64,000 bases of DNA from Streptomyces umbrinus (GTDB lineage Bacteria; Actinomycetota; Actinomycetes; Streptomycetales; Streptomycetaceae), in NCBI RefSeq assembly GCF_030817415.1, contig NZ_JAUSZI010000002.1, positions 11,941,501 to 12,005,500 of the forward strand. Direction: 5' to 3'. The notes under the pieces were generated by a model. The model was given only the letters and a program-made list of their open reading frames with translations, did not search any database and was not told the DNA's origin. Position 1 is the stretch's first letter. Every line of letters starts with the position of its first letter. This document shows, piece after piece, positions 44,605 through 53,627 of this stretch. Both the position numbers and the translations under genes were made by a program.

Positions 44605-44978
44605 GTCTGACTTGTTCCATGCCATCTCGTCCCACGCCTTGCCCGGCGGATGGCCGTACTCGTTGAAATCGGGGTCGCCGCGCTGGCAGAGGAACACGAT
44701 CAGCACAATGGCCCGAACGGGACGAACCCCAGGAACCACCACCAGCCGCTCCGGTTCCTGTCGTGCAATCTGCGTACGAAGACGCCCAGCGTCGGCACGA
44801 TGAGTGCCAGCCAGACGAACGCGACGACCGGGGAATCCAGTTGGACGGTGAGGTCGATGCTCGGGATGTAGCAGAGCACGCAGAAGAGAAGGAACCACCA
44901 GTACTCCGACCGCGAGGCCCGGCCCTTCCAGTCGACGGCCTTCGTCAGACCGTGTACGACCGCCTGCTTGAACCTCAT
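44605..44978 (-). pseudogene. DUF805 membrane protein, frameshifted and cut by ISKra4 copy 2
   Basis: Starts MRFKQAVVHGLTKAVDWKGR, ASRSEYWWFLLFCVLCYIPS, then VVAFVWLALIVPTLGVFVRR and HDRNRSGWWWFLGFVPFG, the conserved DUF805 pattern with its RLHDxxRSGWW loop. At about 44710 one G is missing; the next frame carries on as IVLIVFLCQRGDPDFNEYGH and PPGKAWDEMAWNKSD, up to the IS end. The known family are small inner-membrane proteins of unknown role. It is inactive unless the missing base is a sequencing error. Confidence 0.75.
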
Positions 44979-45100
44979 CTCCCACCTCCCTCACCCGATC
45001 CGTGCGGGCAACGTAGGACGCTTCGCCGGGACCCCTCCCGACGGCACGCTGATAGCAAGGTGACGCCGAGGACGTTGAGGATGAGGGGGAAGCGGACGTG

Positions 45101-45763
45101 ATGCGGATGACACGGCGGCGCCTGCTGGTGGGCGGGGTGCTGGTGCTGCTGGCAGGCGCCCTCGCGTACGCCTTCCGGGCTGGTCCCACGCTCGACGGCT
45201 CCGAGGAGGTCGACGGGGCTCTTCCGACCGACAAGGACTTGGACGGCTACGCGTCCATCGGGGGAGTCGTGGGCGTTCTGAGCCCACCCGGCGGCTACCG
45301 GAACGAGAAGGGGAAGGCCCTGCTGACCGGGAGCCAGCTGGATGCTCAGTGCCGGACCTACCGGAAGGAGAAGGACGGTTGGGCGTGCCGGGGTCTGCGG
45401 GGGATGGGGATGACGGGGTTCGTGAACACGTCCGACGTGAACTCGCGCCTGGGTTCCTTCGTCCTCGCCTACAAGGACGACGCCGCGGCCGGGACGGCCT
45501 TCAGGCGGATGGTGAACGAATCCCGCGACGACCTGCACGCCGAGGAGCAGAAGGAGCCGGACGTGGGGGACGAGAGCCGGTCCTTCAGGCTGGAGAGTGC
45601 GAAAGGCAGCGTCGTGGTGCTGCGGTGCGGGTCGGTGGTCGCCCAGGTCCTGTCGAATAATGGCTACGGGTACAGCGGTGACGAGGGCGCTGGAGGGAAG
45701 GACGCAGACCCCATTCGGATGTGGGCGGACCGTCAGGCCGAGAAGATCGAAGAGGCGCTTTGA
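45101..45763 (+). CDS. membrane-anchored or secreted protein of unknown function
   Basis: 221 residues. Basic N-terminus then one hydrophobic helix (LLVGGVLVLLAGALAYAF), without a clear cleavage site or lipobox, so an anchored extracytoplasmic protein is likely. The exported domain has two Cys in SQLDAQCRTYRKEKDGWACR and one in VVVLRCGSVVAQVLSNNGYG, mixed alpha/beta character, and RLGSFVLAYKDDAAAGTAF. It resembles the many unassigned surface proteins of streptomycetes. Start ATG 45101; a neighbouring ATG two codons on is equally possible. Confidence 0.65.
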   Translation: MRMTRRRLLVGGVLVLLAGALAYAFRAGPTLDGSEEVDGALPTDKDLDGYASIGGVVGVLSPPGGYRNEKGKALLTGSQLDAQCRTYRKEKDGWACRGLRGMGMTGFVNTSDVNSRLGSFVLAYKDDAAAGTAFRRMVNESRDDLHAEEQKEPDVGDESRSFRLESAKGSVVVLRCGSVVAQVLSNNGYGYSGDEGAGGKDADPIRMWADRQAEKIEEAL

Positions 45764-46138
45764 CGTTGGGGGGGACGCCGGGGGGACGTCCCGCGCCGTC
45801 ACCACCCCGTGAACAGCACGGTCCCGGCGCTGGCCCGCGGGGGAGGGCGGCACCGGGACCCGACGTGAGTGACACCCTAGCCGGACTTCTCACCGCTCCT
45901 GGGAGGGGACGGTAGGGGGCGGGTGCGTCGTTCTGGTGCCGGATGGCCAGGGGCAGGCCGAGTGCGTACAGGCGGGCGGCGAACTCGTCCTCATCCGCGA
46001 CACCGCCTGCTGATCACCCACCAGCCGAACCGCCAGGCCAGCACGCCCAGATCTCAATTTCCCCCTTGGTCGTTAGCGATAATGGCCGTACCGATGGTCG
46101 AGACCCGGTCCGCGGTTCGGGGGTGCCAACGGCGATCC
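45764..46138 (-). other. debris; short coding fragment on the minus strand near 45.9-46.0 kb
   Basis: Around 45905-46000 the minus strand reads DEDEFAARLYALGLPLAIRH with good third-position G/C, but no start, end or family is apparent. The rest shows nothing. Confidence 0.3.
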
Positions 46139-46900
46139 TCAGACGAAACTGCCGGAGCTGTAACCGCCACGACGGTGGCGCATCTCCGATTCAGTGACCG
46201 TGTCGGCGGCCGGACCGTAGTGCCCGAACCACCACTCGGTCAGATCAATGTGCAGGGGCGCGAGCTCGCCTCGGGTCGCCTCGGCGGCGGCATCGTCCCA
46301 CACCATGTGCCAGACCTTCGGTGGCACCATCAACCGCTTGTAGAGCAGCGGTGCGAGCCAGCGCGCCAGGTCGCCGATGTCGAGCGTCTCACTCCATGCC
46401 TCGCCGTGGCCTGGCAGCGTCGTCGTGGGCTCGACGTCGCTGCGCTTCAGGTAGGCGGTTGTGTCCCGCACGAGGATCCGCCAGACCCTGGCTCGGTCGA
46501 CCGCGTTGATCGCCTGCTGCCGTTGCCGGTCGCGCCGATTGAACTCGTTCCGGATCGTGATCTGCCGGTGGTGCTTCGCCCTCGGCGCCTTGGCGATCTC
46601 CGGCTGCACCCGCACGGGCAGGTCGCCGACGGCTTGCTGATATGCCCGCTAGGCCGCGGCCATCCTCCGCTGGAACCGCCGATACCTCCGGGGGTTGGGC
46701 CGGACGGTCCCACGGCGCCGGGCGCGTTCAAGCGACCTGGAGAGGCGGGCCTCGGCCCGGTCCTTCGCCCGCAGGAGGTCCTGGAGCTGCTCCCGCCACC
46801 TGACCGCCTCGCGTATCGCCTGGGCGTGAACGGCCGTCCGCCGAGCACGCCACGGCCGAGTTCGAGCAGCTGCACCGCCGTCTCCGGGGCATCCGCTCAC
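46139..46900 (-). pseudogene. basic protein of unknown function, interrupted by an amber codon
   Basis: One frame from 46900 encodes AIREAVRWREQLQDLLRAKD, RAEARLSRSLERARRRG and RRYRRFQRRM, meets TAG at 46649-46651, and goes on in the same frame with RAYQQAVGDLPVRVQPEIAK, NEFNRRDRQRQQAINAVDRA and ARWLAPLLYKRLMVPPKVWH, ending at 46139. A single nonsense codon therefore splits a roughly 250-residue, Arg-rich, mostly helical protein. It overlaps the end of the preceding TPR/CHAT fragment by four bases, but the first 20 codons probably belong to that debris. Family unknown. Confidence 0.5.
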
Positions 46901-47430
46901 AACGCGTCAGCGGCCGCGTTGGCGGCGAGACCGTTGAGCTCCGTCAGCGCCCGCTGCTGGTCGCGGGCAAAACGCCGCGGCACCACGAGCGGCAGCAGGC
47001 CGACCGCGAACGCGTAGGCGTCCCGGGTCCGGCGCCACTGCCCCGCCTGAGCCTTGGTGTCTGCCCATGCGCGTGCGGCCTTGATCCGAGCCATCGGCTG
47101 CAGTGTCTCGATCTCCTCCGCCTCACGGAAGGCGTGCCCTGCCGAGGCGAGGACCCCGGGGTCCAGGCAGAGCTCGTACTGGACGTACAGGGCGCCGCCG
47201 TAGTTGATCTGGGCCTCGCCGCGCCCCGACGTGTCGAGAGCACTCGCCCGGACGGCGCTTCCCAGCGCCGTCACGGACCGGCGCAACGCCTCCGGATCGC
47301 TGCTGAACCCGTACTCCGACAGGCCAGGCCCGGCCCAGGTTGCCCAGCGCCACTACATGGTCCCGCTCGCCGTACGGCACCGTGTCGGCGTCTTGGCGCG
47401 CACCCTGATCGTCAAGGCCATCGAGGCGCT
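46860..47430 (-). pseudogene. TPR region of a CHAT-domain-type protein, frameshifted fragment
   Basis: Minus-strand pieces: VPYGERDHVVALGNLGRA (near 47390-47340) in one frame; SVTALGSAVRASALDTSGRG, QINYGGALYVQYELCLDPGV and PLVVPRRFARDQQRALTELN then GLAANAAADAL in the next (to 46897); and TAVQLLELGRGVLG in a third. These are the repeats and the linker helix (GLA..AA..AL, LLE.GRGVL) that come just before the CHAT protease-like domain in actinobacterial TPR-CHAT proteins. The CHAT domain is absent. Confidence 0.6.
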
Positions 47431-47613
47431 TGGGTGACGGCTCGACGGCGATGAGCCTTCGTCGGCGCCGGTCTCCCTCCGCGTCCTCTCGTCGTCCTTG
47501 TCGTACGCGCACATGCGACAGAGTTCGGGGTCAGCCCACTTCGGAGGTGCGCCGTAACGATCGATGGGACCGCCGCACTCTTTACATCGCTGGCCATCAA
47601 CCTTGGGAGTCAT
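47353..47613 (-). CDS. small zinc-ribbon-like protein
   Basis: 86 residues: TPKVDGQRCKECGGPIDRYG then PKWADPELCRMCAYDKDDER, two CxxC pairs about 24 residues apart, suited to one zinc ion. The tail after residue 55 is low-complexity and reaches into the TPR debris, so the true end may have been lost. It starts in the last codons of the following conserved protein gene on the same strand. Confidence 0.5.
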   Translation of the reverse strand: MTPKVDGQRCKECGGPIDRYGAPPKWADPELCRMCAYDKDDERTRRETGADEGSSPSSRHPSASMALTIRVRAKTPTRCRTASGTM

Positions 47614-48519
47614 ATCCGCGCCGGTGGCGGGCCGCGTGGACTCCAGTCAGGGCGCCCAGCGTGACGAGCGTCGCCACGCCCGCGGCGACGAAGCACGCGT
47701 ACTGCGGGGCGGTGACCAGGAGGGAGTGTTGTGGCGCCACCAGGCCTTCCGGGTCCTGGTGCACCGTGAAGCGGTCGCCGACCTTGGTGTCCGCGTCGCA
47801 GCCCGTATCCCAACCGGTGGGTTCCCGCGAGGTCCCGTCCGGCAGGGCGGCGACCAGTGGGGCGAGTTCCTTCTTCGTGGGCCGAGCCGGTTCCTTGGCC
47901 GTGGCGGGGCTGGCCTGGGCCGCGACCCTGAGCAGGTCGGCATCGACGCGTAGGAAGTCCGCGAGCGCGCGCTGTGGGGCGGTGAGCTCGCCGAGGCCGG
48001 CCGGGACGGGCGGTTCCGGGGTGGTCTGGTACTCCTCTTCGTCGTCCTCGAGTTCCCAGGCGGTGAGGGCGGAGAGCCAGGCGAGGTAGAGGGGGCGCAG
48101 GTCGCCGGTGGCGAGTTCGTCGCGTACGCCGATGAGGGCGGCCAGTGAGTCGTCGGCGCCCTCGATCCAGTCCCCGCCCTCGTGCTCGCTGGTCAGGTCG
48201 AGAAGGAGGTGGGTGCGGGTCGTCCAGGCGTCGACGTGGTGGTCGAGGCAGTACGGCTGCGCTGTGCGCGGTGCCAGAGCCTGTTTGGGCAGGCGGAGCA
48301 TGAGCCGGTGGGTGCCCCAGTTGGTGACGTACAGGTGGGCGTCGAAGTACCGCTCGACCATGCGGCGCGGATTGCCGCTCAGGTCACCCCAGTTGTAGGT
48401 GTTGGTGAAGGTGGTCGCGGTGATCCGTGCCCGGGTGGAGATGGCCCGTAGCTGGTCCCGTTCTTCGCGGCTGAGCGGCCGGTCGAGGGCCTGGAACCGT
48501 AGTACTGGTACTCGCTCAC
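47597..48519 (-). pseudogene. conserved Streptomyces protein of unknown function, N-terminal frameshift
   Basis: A GTG at 48519 starts VSEYQYYGS; a base appears missing, since the next frame reads FQALDRPLSREERDQLRAIS, RARITATTFTNTYNWGDLSG and NPRRMVERYFDAHLYVTNWG and continues intact to the stop (LMLRLPKQALAPRTAQPYCL, YLAWLSALTAWELEDDEEEY, LGELTAPQRALADFLRVDAD). Comparable intact proteins begin SEYQYYEFQA. The C-terminal part has an acidic stretch and a hydrophobic segment near the end (YACFVAAGVATLVTLGALTG). Either an inactivating mutation or a sequencing error. An internal ATG at 48361 would give a 254-residue product. Confidence 0.65.
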
Positions 48520-48540
48520 ACGGCGAATCCTATCGCCGCT

Positions 48541-49707
48541 GCGGGTGGGCTCGGATGGGGAGCGGGCGAGGCGGTCAGGGCCTTCGCCTGGCCGCTGCTG
48601 CTTCAAGCCGGCGGTCTCTCGGAACTGCCCAGCGGCCGACTGGAGTTGACCGCGCGGGGCCGCAAGGCGCTGGCCGGGCCCGCCCACGAGACGATCCGGC
48701 ACCTGTGGCGGCGCTGGCTGAGCCACGGGGTGCTGGACGAGTTCAGCCGCATCGAGGCGGTCAAGGGGCAGCGTGCGGCGAGCGTCCTCAGCGCGACCGG
48801 TCCGCGCCGCAGGGCGGTGGGCGCGGCGCTCGCCGAGTGCTGTCCGCCCGGGGAATGGGTGACGGTGGACGAGCTGTTCAAGGCGATGCGTACCGCAGGC
48901 CATGACCCATACCTGGTCCGCTCCGAGCGGGCGCTGTGGAAGCTGTACCTGGAGGACGCGCAGTACGGCAGCCTTGGCTACGACGGACACCACGACTGGC
49001 CTGTGCTGCAGGGCCGTTACACCCTGTGCGTGCTGTTCGAGTACGCGGCCACCCTCGGTCTCGTCGACGTCCAGTACATCGACCCGGACAGCGTCAGGGA
49101 CGACTTCCGCCACATGCGGGGCGCCGACTGGGTGGAGCGGCTCAGCCGGTACGACGGGCTGCTCGCCATCCGGTTGAACCCGCTCGGGGCGTACGCGACG
49201 GGGCGCACCGACGACTACCGGCCGGGCCCGGTACCCGCCGTCGGGGCGTGGAGCCCGGTCAGGGTTCTGCCGAACTTCGACGTTGTGGCACTCGACGGCC
49301 TGGCCCCCGCCGAGGCGCTGCTGCTCGACGCGTTCGCCACCCGGTCCGCCGACCGTGTCTGGACGCTGTCCACTGCCTCCGTGCTGAAGGCCCTCCACGC
49401 AGGCCGCGGCCTGGACGAGCTGCGCCGCTTCCTCGCCGAGAGCGTCACAAGAGAGGAACTGCCGCAGACCGTCACGGCTTTGCTGGCCGACGCCGCCTCC
49501 CGCACCGAGAAGGTACGGGATCTGGGTACGTGCCACCTGCTGGAGTGCGTGGACGAGGCACAGGCCGTGATGATCGCGAAGGACCGCGGGGCGGGTGCAC
49601 TGTGCTCCCGGATCGGTCAGAAACACCTCATGGTGGCCCCCGGAGACCTGTCGGCCTTCCGCACCGCGCTGCTGAAACTCGGTTGCGTACTGCCCGCCCG
49701 GACCTGA
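48541..49707 (+). pseudogene. helicase-associated (XPB/Ssl2-like) protein, 5'-truncated
   Basis: Homology is already under way at GEAVRAFAWPLLLQAGGLSE, before any start codon, and goes on through LELTARGRKALAGPAHETIR, HGVLDEFSRIEAVKGQRA, SLGYDGHHDWPVLQGRYTLC, RLSRYDGLLAIRLNPLGAYA, RVLPNFDVVALDGLAPAEAL and a C-terminal HLLECVDEAQAVMIAKDRGA. It matches the long Streptomyces proteins with a helicase-associated domain of the XPB type; only the last 385 codons or so remain. A TTG at 48646 could begin a shorter product. It lies head to head with the frameshifted gene to its left, a likely deletion point. Confidence 0.6.
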
Positions 49708-49789
49708 GCGGGAGGATCACGCCCAGGGCGCGGTCCGTGGGGCATGGGCACGTGCTCGAAGTGCGGTGAGGGCGGCGGCTCGGCCCGTA

Positions 49790-50534
49790 GGGGTGAGGGA
49801 GACGGCGGAGCGACGGCGATCGCGTTATGCCAGGAAACCGATCGCCTCGCCGGGACGCAGCCACTGCCACAGGAAGTGGCGGGTGTCCTCGGGCCGTGGG
49901 GGTGCTGCCGTCGGCGAGGGTGAACGTCGCGGCGGCCAGGGTGTGCACGCCATCGGTGAGGTCGTCGAGCGTGAGCTCCCCGCCCAGCAGGGCCGCTGTG
50001 GCGGCTTCGGCGAGCTCGGCTCGGACACCGTCGCCGAACCACGCGCGGGCCGCGGTGGCCTGCAGCAGAGCCGGGTCGGCGAGGTGCTGCCGACCACGGG
50101 CGGTCAGGGCGAGCTTGCGGTGCCGCTTGGCGAGCAGCCGCGTCGCGCGGGCCAGTTCGTGCAGTTCGGCGGTGGGGGAGGTCGACGTCGTACTCGGTGC
50201 GCGGCACCATGCCGGGCAGATGCCAGTCATAGCGCTCGGCGGCCTCGACGACCAAGGCGCGTGGCAGGTAGCCAGCCTGAGTCAGTGTCACCCCGTCGCC
50301 TACCGACTCCAGCAGCCAGCGCAGGGGTGCGTGTCCGGTGCCTAGGAGAAAGCGACCGCGTGCGTGTCCGTCCTGCGTGAACGGGGCTGGCCCGGAGACG
50401 AGGCCCTCGCAGAACAACTCGACACGGTGACTGGCGGTGCCGTCTTCGTGTTGCGGCCACGACCGGTCGACCTGGAGGAACTCTCCGGTCTGCTCGATGG
50501 CGACCCGACCTGGGGCGGTGGCCTCCGTGCCCAC
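49790..50534 (-). pseudogene. multiply frameshifted gene, pRiA4b ORF-3-like C-terminal region
   Basis: Three frames are needed: RFLLGTGHAPLRWLLESVGD, GVTLTQAGYLPRALVVEAAE, RYDWHLPGMVPRTEYDVDLP; then AELHELARATRLLAKRHRKL, ALTARGRQHLADPALLQATA, RAWFGDGVRAELAEAATAAL, LGGELTLDDLTDGVHTLAAA; then DTRHFLWQWLRPGEAIGFLA to the stop near 49826. The order (LTQAGYLP helix, R-x-L-x-T-x-R-G hinge) resembles the region attached to pRiA4b ORF-3-like domains in actinobacteria. At least two frameshifts make it non-functional. Confidence 0.55.
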
Positions 50535-51036
50535 CGCCTCCGACGCCCCGGCCGCGATACGCCTGACGCCTTCCGTGACCGCTGCGCCCTACGACCACCC
50601 GGACGCCCGCCGCCTCTCCCAGGCCCTCCGCGCCGAACAGCTCGGCCTGTACGGCTTCGCCGATGGCCCGGACACCACCCCCGAGGCGGACTTCGACCCG
50701 CCCGGGCTGTTCCTCATCGCCCACGCCGGCGAAGAGGCGGTTGGGCGCGGAGGAGTACGCCTCCTCGGCGAGCACACTGCGGAGATCAAACGGATGTACG
50801 TCTCCGGTGACGCCCGCGGCCACGGAATCGGCCGGTACCTCCTCGAACACCTCGAACGGCACGCCGCCAGCCGAGGAGCAACGCGCATCATGCTGGAGAC
50901 CGGACGGCGCAATACCGCCGCCCTCGCTCTCTACCACCGGGCCGGTTACCTGCCCTGCCCCTCCTATGTCGCCGGACGCGACGCCCGAGTCAACCGGGCC
51001 ATGACCAAGCCCCTCGGCAGCAGTTCACCGCGATAG
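50497..51036 (+). CDS. GNAT-family N-acetyltransferase
   Basis: About 179 residues; start not certain (ATG 50497, GTG 50518 or GTG 50527). The acetyl-CoA-binding motif is clear: EIKRMYVSGDARGHGIGRYL (R/QxxGxG/A pattern), followed by LLEHLERHAASRGATRIMLE, GRRNTAALALYHRAGYLPCP. Such enzymes acetylate amines of small molecules, amino acids or proteins; the acceptor is unknown. Convergent with the PIG-L gene, whose end it overlaps by 12 bases. A role with the neighbouring cassette (self-protection or tailoring) is possible. Confidence 0.82.
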   Translation: MATRPGAVASVPTASDAPAAIRLTPSVTAAPYDHPDARRLSQALRAEQLGLYGFADGPDTTPEADFDPPGLFLIAHAGEEAVGRGGVRLLGEHTAEIKRMYVSGDARGHGIGRYLLEHLERHAASRGATRIMLETGRRNTAALALYHRAGYLPCPSYVAGRDARVNRAMTKPLGSSSPR

Positions 51037-51810
51037 CCGGAGGACCGCCCCGTCCGGCGCCGGCCTCCTGCCAAGGAGGGTGAAGCACTCCGTCGCGATG
51101 ATCGACTCCCGCTCCGCTGCGGGAAGCCGGGAGAGGATTCCAGGAAGGGGCCGCTCCCGCGCCGCTTCACTGCGGTGCGCCAAGATCGCGGCCAGCTTCT
51201 GGTCCAAGCAGTCGCTCACGTCGACCGCCTCGGTGACGTGCTCGTCCGGCACGCTGAGCACCTTCTTGCCGACCCGCGTCAACAGCACACCCAGTTCGCC
51301 CAACCCCGAATCCGGGTGCGTCGCGGCGTACAACGCATCGGGCTGCCACGGAGCCCCGGCCTGCGGGTAGAGGTGTTCCAGGCCCGCGGCGTGGAACGCC
51401 AACAAGGTCCCGTGGTGGGTGCGGAGGTGGTCCGGATGGCCGGTCAGCTGGCCGTAGGCGTCGTGGGTGACGACGACCTGTGGCCGTACGGCACGGATGT
51501 GTTCGACGATCAGCCCCGCCACCTCCTCCAACGGGGCGTCGCAGAGCCGGGGCCGGTCGGGCGCAGAGTCGGGGATGCGGGCATCGGCGAATCCCAGCAT
51601 TCGCGGCCTGCCCGCTCCCAGGATGTCCAGGGCGTCGGCGAGTTCACCGGCCCGGTGGCTGTCGGGCGCCCAGGTAGCGGTGACCACGGCGGTCGCGGCG
51701 CCCGCGGCGGCGTGCTGCGCGAGGACGCCGCCGGCCAGGAGGGACTCGTCGTCCGGATGACCGAAAACGCCCAGCAGGGAAGGCCGGGACGCGGAAGAGG
51801 CCGGAGGCAC
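51025..51810 (-). CDS. PIG-L family deacetylase
   Basis: 261 residues; GTG start preceded by AAAGGG. Zinc-dependent deacetylase of the GlcNAc-PI/MshB/LmbE family. Seen: the metal-binding GVFGHPDDESLLAGG (HPDDE), VVTATWAPDSHRAGELADAL, RMLGFADARIPDS, and VTHDAYGQLTGHPDHLRTHH with the second His motif (H-P-D-H). Substrates in this family are N-acyl sugars or similar. It is the last gene of the minus-strand operon, 48 bases after the fusion gene, so likely removes an acetyl group during assembly or activation of the product (inference). Confidence 0.88.
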   Translation of the reverse strand: MPPASSASRPSLLGVFGHPDDESLLAGGVLAQHAAAGAATAVVTATWAPDSHRAGELADALDILGAGRPRMLGFADARIPDSAPDRPRLCDAPLEEVAGLIVEHIRAVRPQVVVTHDAYGQLTGHPDHLRTHHGTLLAFHAAGLEHLYPQAGAPWQPDALYAATHPDSGLGELGVLLTRVGKKVLSVPDEHVTEAVDVSDCLDQKLAAILAHRSEAARERPLPGILSRLPAAERESIIATECFTLLGRRPAPDGAVLRLSR

Positions 51811-51858
51811 GGGTAACCCTTTCTGTCGAACGCGGTAGCGGGTGTGGTCGGTGCCGGC

Positions 51859-53016
51859 CTACCGGCCGGGGGAGGCGTACGGCTGGAAGTGGGCGGGCGG
51901 GTGATCGAGGGGGAGGGCGGGGTTCCAGGCGGTCAGGCACTGGGCGCTGGGCACGAACAGCGGATGGGGCAACGCGGCAAGGGGCCAGAACCGCCAGGAC
52001 CCGATGGCCTCCTCGCGTTGCTGGGGAATGCCGGACCAGCGGGTGATCAGGACGGCCACCGTCAGCCGTACGACGTCACCCACCCGGTCCAGGAGCGTGC
52101 CCAGCACCTCCACGTCGTCGGGCTCGGCCACGAGGCCGGATTCCTCGCGGAGCTCGCGGACGGCGGCCTCGGCGAAGGTCTCGCCCGGTTCGACGGTCCC
52201 GCCGGCGAGCTCCCAGGTACGGCGCCGGTGTCGGCCGAGCAGGATGCCGTCCGGGCCGTACACGATCACACCGACCTCGAGCGCGGTGTTCGGCGGGGGA
52301 GGTGCGTTGGTGCGGGGACGGCTGGGCACGCGTTCCGGACGGCGCGCCGTGTACAGCCGGTAGGAGACCGCGTTGTCCGTCGTCGGGGAGTCGATCGCTG
52401 TGACCGATTCCAGGGTGAGGCCGTGCTGGACCAGGAGGTCCTCCCACAGCTGCACGCTGAGGACCCACATGTTCACGGGGTGGTCCTGGGTTGTGCTGGG
52501 CAGGCGCAGGATCTCGGGGCGGGGGGTCACCTCGTTCGAGGGCCCGGCGCCGTCGGAGTTGGTGTGCAGCGCGGAGAAGACCAGGCGGCCGCCCGGTTTG
52601 AGGCCGTTGGCCAGGGCGGGCAGCAGACGGTTGGGGTCCAGGTACGGCACGGAGCAGACGGAGTAGATCAGGTCGTACGGGTCGGCAGCGTGCAGGTGGT
52701 CCACCGCGTCGACGCACACCAGGTGCAGGCCGGGGTGGTCCGGGTAGCGGGTGAGGGCGCGCTGGTGCTGGGCGGGTGAGGCGTCGACAGCGGTGACCTT
52801 GGCGCCATGGGCGGCCAGGTTCGCGGCGTGCCGGCCGAGGCCGCTGCCGAGGTCGAGGACGCGTAGTCCCGCCACCTCACCGAGGGCGTTGATGCCGGGG
52901 CCGGTCTCCGGGATTCCCCAGTCCCACCGGTCCAGTTCGGGCAGCTGAAGTCCTCTGGTGAGCTGGTGGGCGCCGTAGGTGTTCCAGATTTCGAGGGTGT
53001 CCTTCTCGGTGGTCAC
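51859..53016 (-). CDS. methyltransferase-Nudix hydrolase fusion protein
   Basis: 385 residues. GTG at 53016 with GGAGG five bases upstream; the ATG at 53028 has no ribosome binding site. Residues 1 to about 230: class I SAM methyltransferase, motif I RVLDLGSGLGRHAANLAAHG, motif II region AVDASPAQ, motif IV DLIYSVCSVPYLDPNRLLPA, and GLKPGGRLVFSALHTNSDG. Residues about 245-385: Nudix domain, LEVGVIVYGPDGILLGRHRR and the full Nudix box GGTVEPGETFAEAAVRELRE plus ESGL. A Pro-rich linker (TNAPPPPNTA) joins them. Such a pairing suggests two steps on one nucleotide-linked or phosphorylated substrate. Confidence 0.85.
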   Translation of the reverse strand: MTTEKDTLEIWNTYGAHQLTRGLQLPELDRWDWGIPETGPGINALGEVAGLRVLDLGSGLGRHAANLAAHGAKVTAVDASPAQHQRALTRYPDHPGLHLVCVDAVDHLHAADPYDLIYSVCSVPYLDPNRLLPALANGLKPGGRLVFSALHTNSDGAGPSNEVTPRPEILRLPSTTQDHPVNMWVLSVQLWEDLLVQHGLTLESVTAIDSPTTDNAVSYRLYTARRPERVPSRPRTNAPPPPNTALEVGVIVYGPDGILLGRHRRRTWELAGGTVEPGETFAEAAVRELREESGLVAEPDDVEVLGTLLDRVGDVVRLTVAVLITRWSGIPQQREEAIGSWRFWPLAALPHPLFVPSAQCLTAWNPALPLDHPPAHFQPYASPGR

Positions 53017-53048
53017 CGAGTCCTCCATCGGTAAGGGGTGAGTGGGGG

Positions 53049-53627
53049 TCAGGGGTGCAGGGCGTAGCAGCGGAGCACGTCGAGGTCGGCGCTCTGGACG
53101 GCGGACCACCCGGAGGTGAGGGTTTCGGTCTCGGCGGGGCTGATCCCGAGACCTTGGAGGGGGTCGGTGTCCTCGCGGCGTCCGGCGATCTCGGTGACCA
53201 CCCAGAACGTCCCGCCGGGGACAAGGAGGTGGCGGACGCGGTTGAGGAAGGCCGCCTTGTCGTCCATCCATCGGAAGACCAGGCGGCAGGTGATGACCGC
53301 GTACGCGGACTCCGGCAGTGCCGTGAGGTCGCTGGTGGTGATGTCTGCGCACCGCCACGCCGGACCGGGGGCTGGGCCTTCGTCGTGGGCGGCGGCGAGT
53401 GCGACGGCGCTGGGGGAGATGTCGATGCCGGTGGTGCGGTATCCGAGCTCATGGTGAAGGCGGCGGGCCAGGGCGCCGTCGCCGCTGCCGATGTCGAGGG
53501 CCGGACGTCCGCGGCCGGAGCCGAGGTATTCGTCCATCAGCCGGTTCTCGGAGCCGTCGAGCTGCCGGTAGCGACGACCGCCTGCCCAGAGCGGTTCCCA
53601 GTACGCGGCGGTCGCGGTCGTCGTCAT
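53049..53627 (-). CDS. class I SAM-dependent methyltransferase
   Basis: 192 residues. Motif I ALDIGSGDGALARRLHHELG, motif II TTGIDISPSAVALAAAHDE, motif IV YAVITCRLVFRWMDDKAAFL, and VRHLLVPGGTFWVVTEIAGR. ATG overlaps the MFS gene stop (ATGA) with GGAG upstream, so translation is coupled. Small for the class but complete. The acceptor is unknown; the neighbouring fusion gene has a second, different methyltransferase domain. Confidence 0.85.
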   Translation of the reverse strand: MTTTATAAYWEPLWAGGRRYRQLDGSENRLMDEYLGSGRGRPALDIGSGDGALARRLHHELGYRTTGIDISPSAVALAAAHDEGPAPGPAWRCADITTSDLTALPESAYAVITCRLVFRWMDDKAAFLNRVRHLLVPGGTFWVVTEIAGRREDTDPLQGLGISPAETETLTSGWSAVQSADLDVLRCYALHP

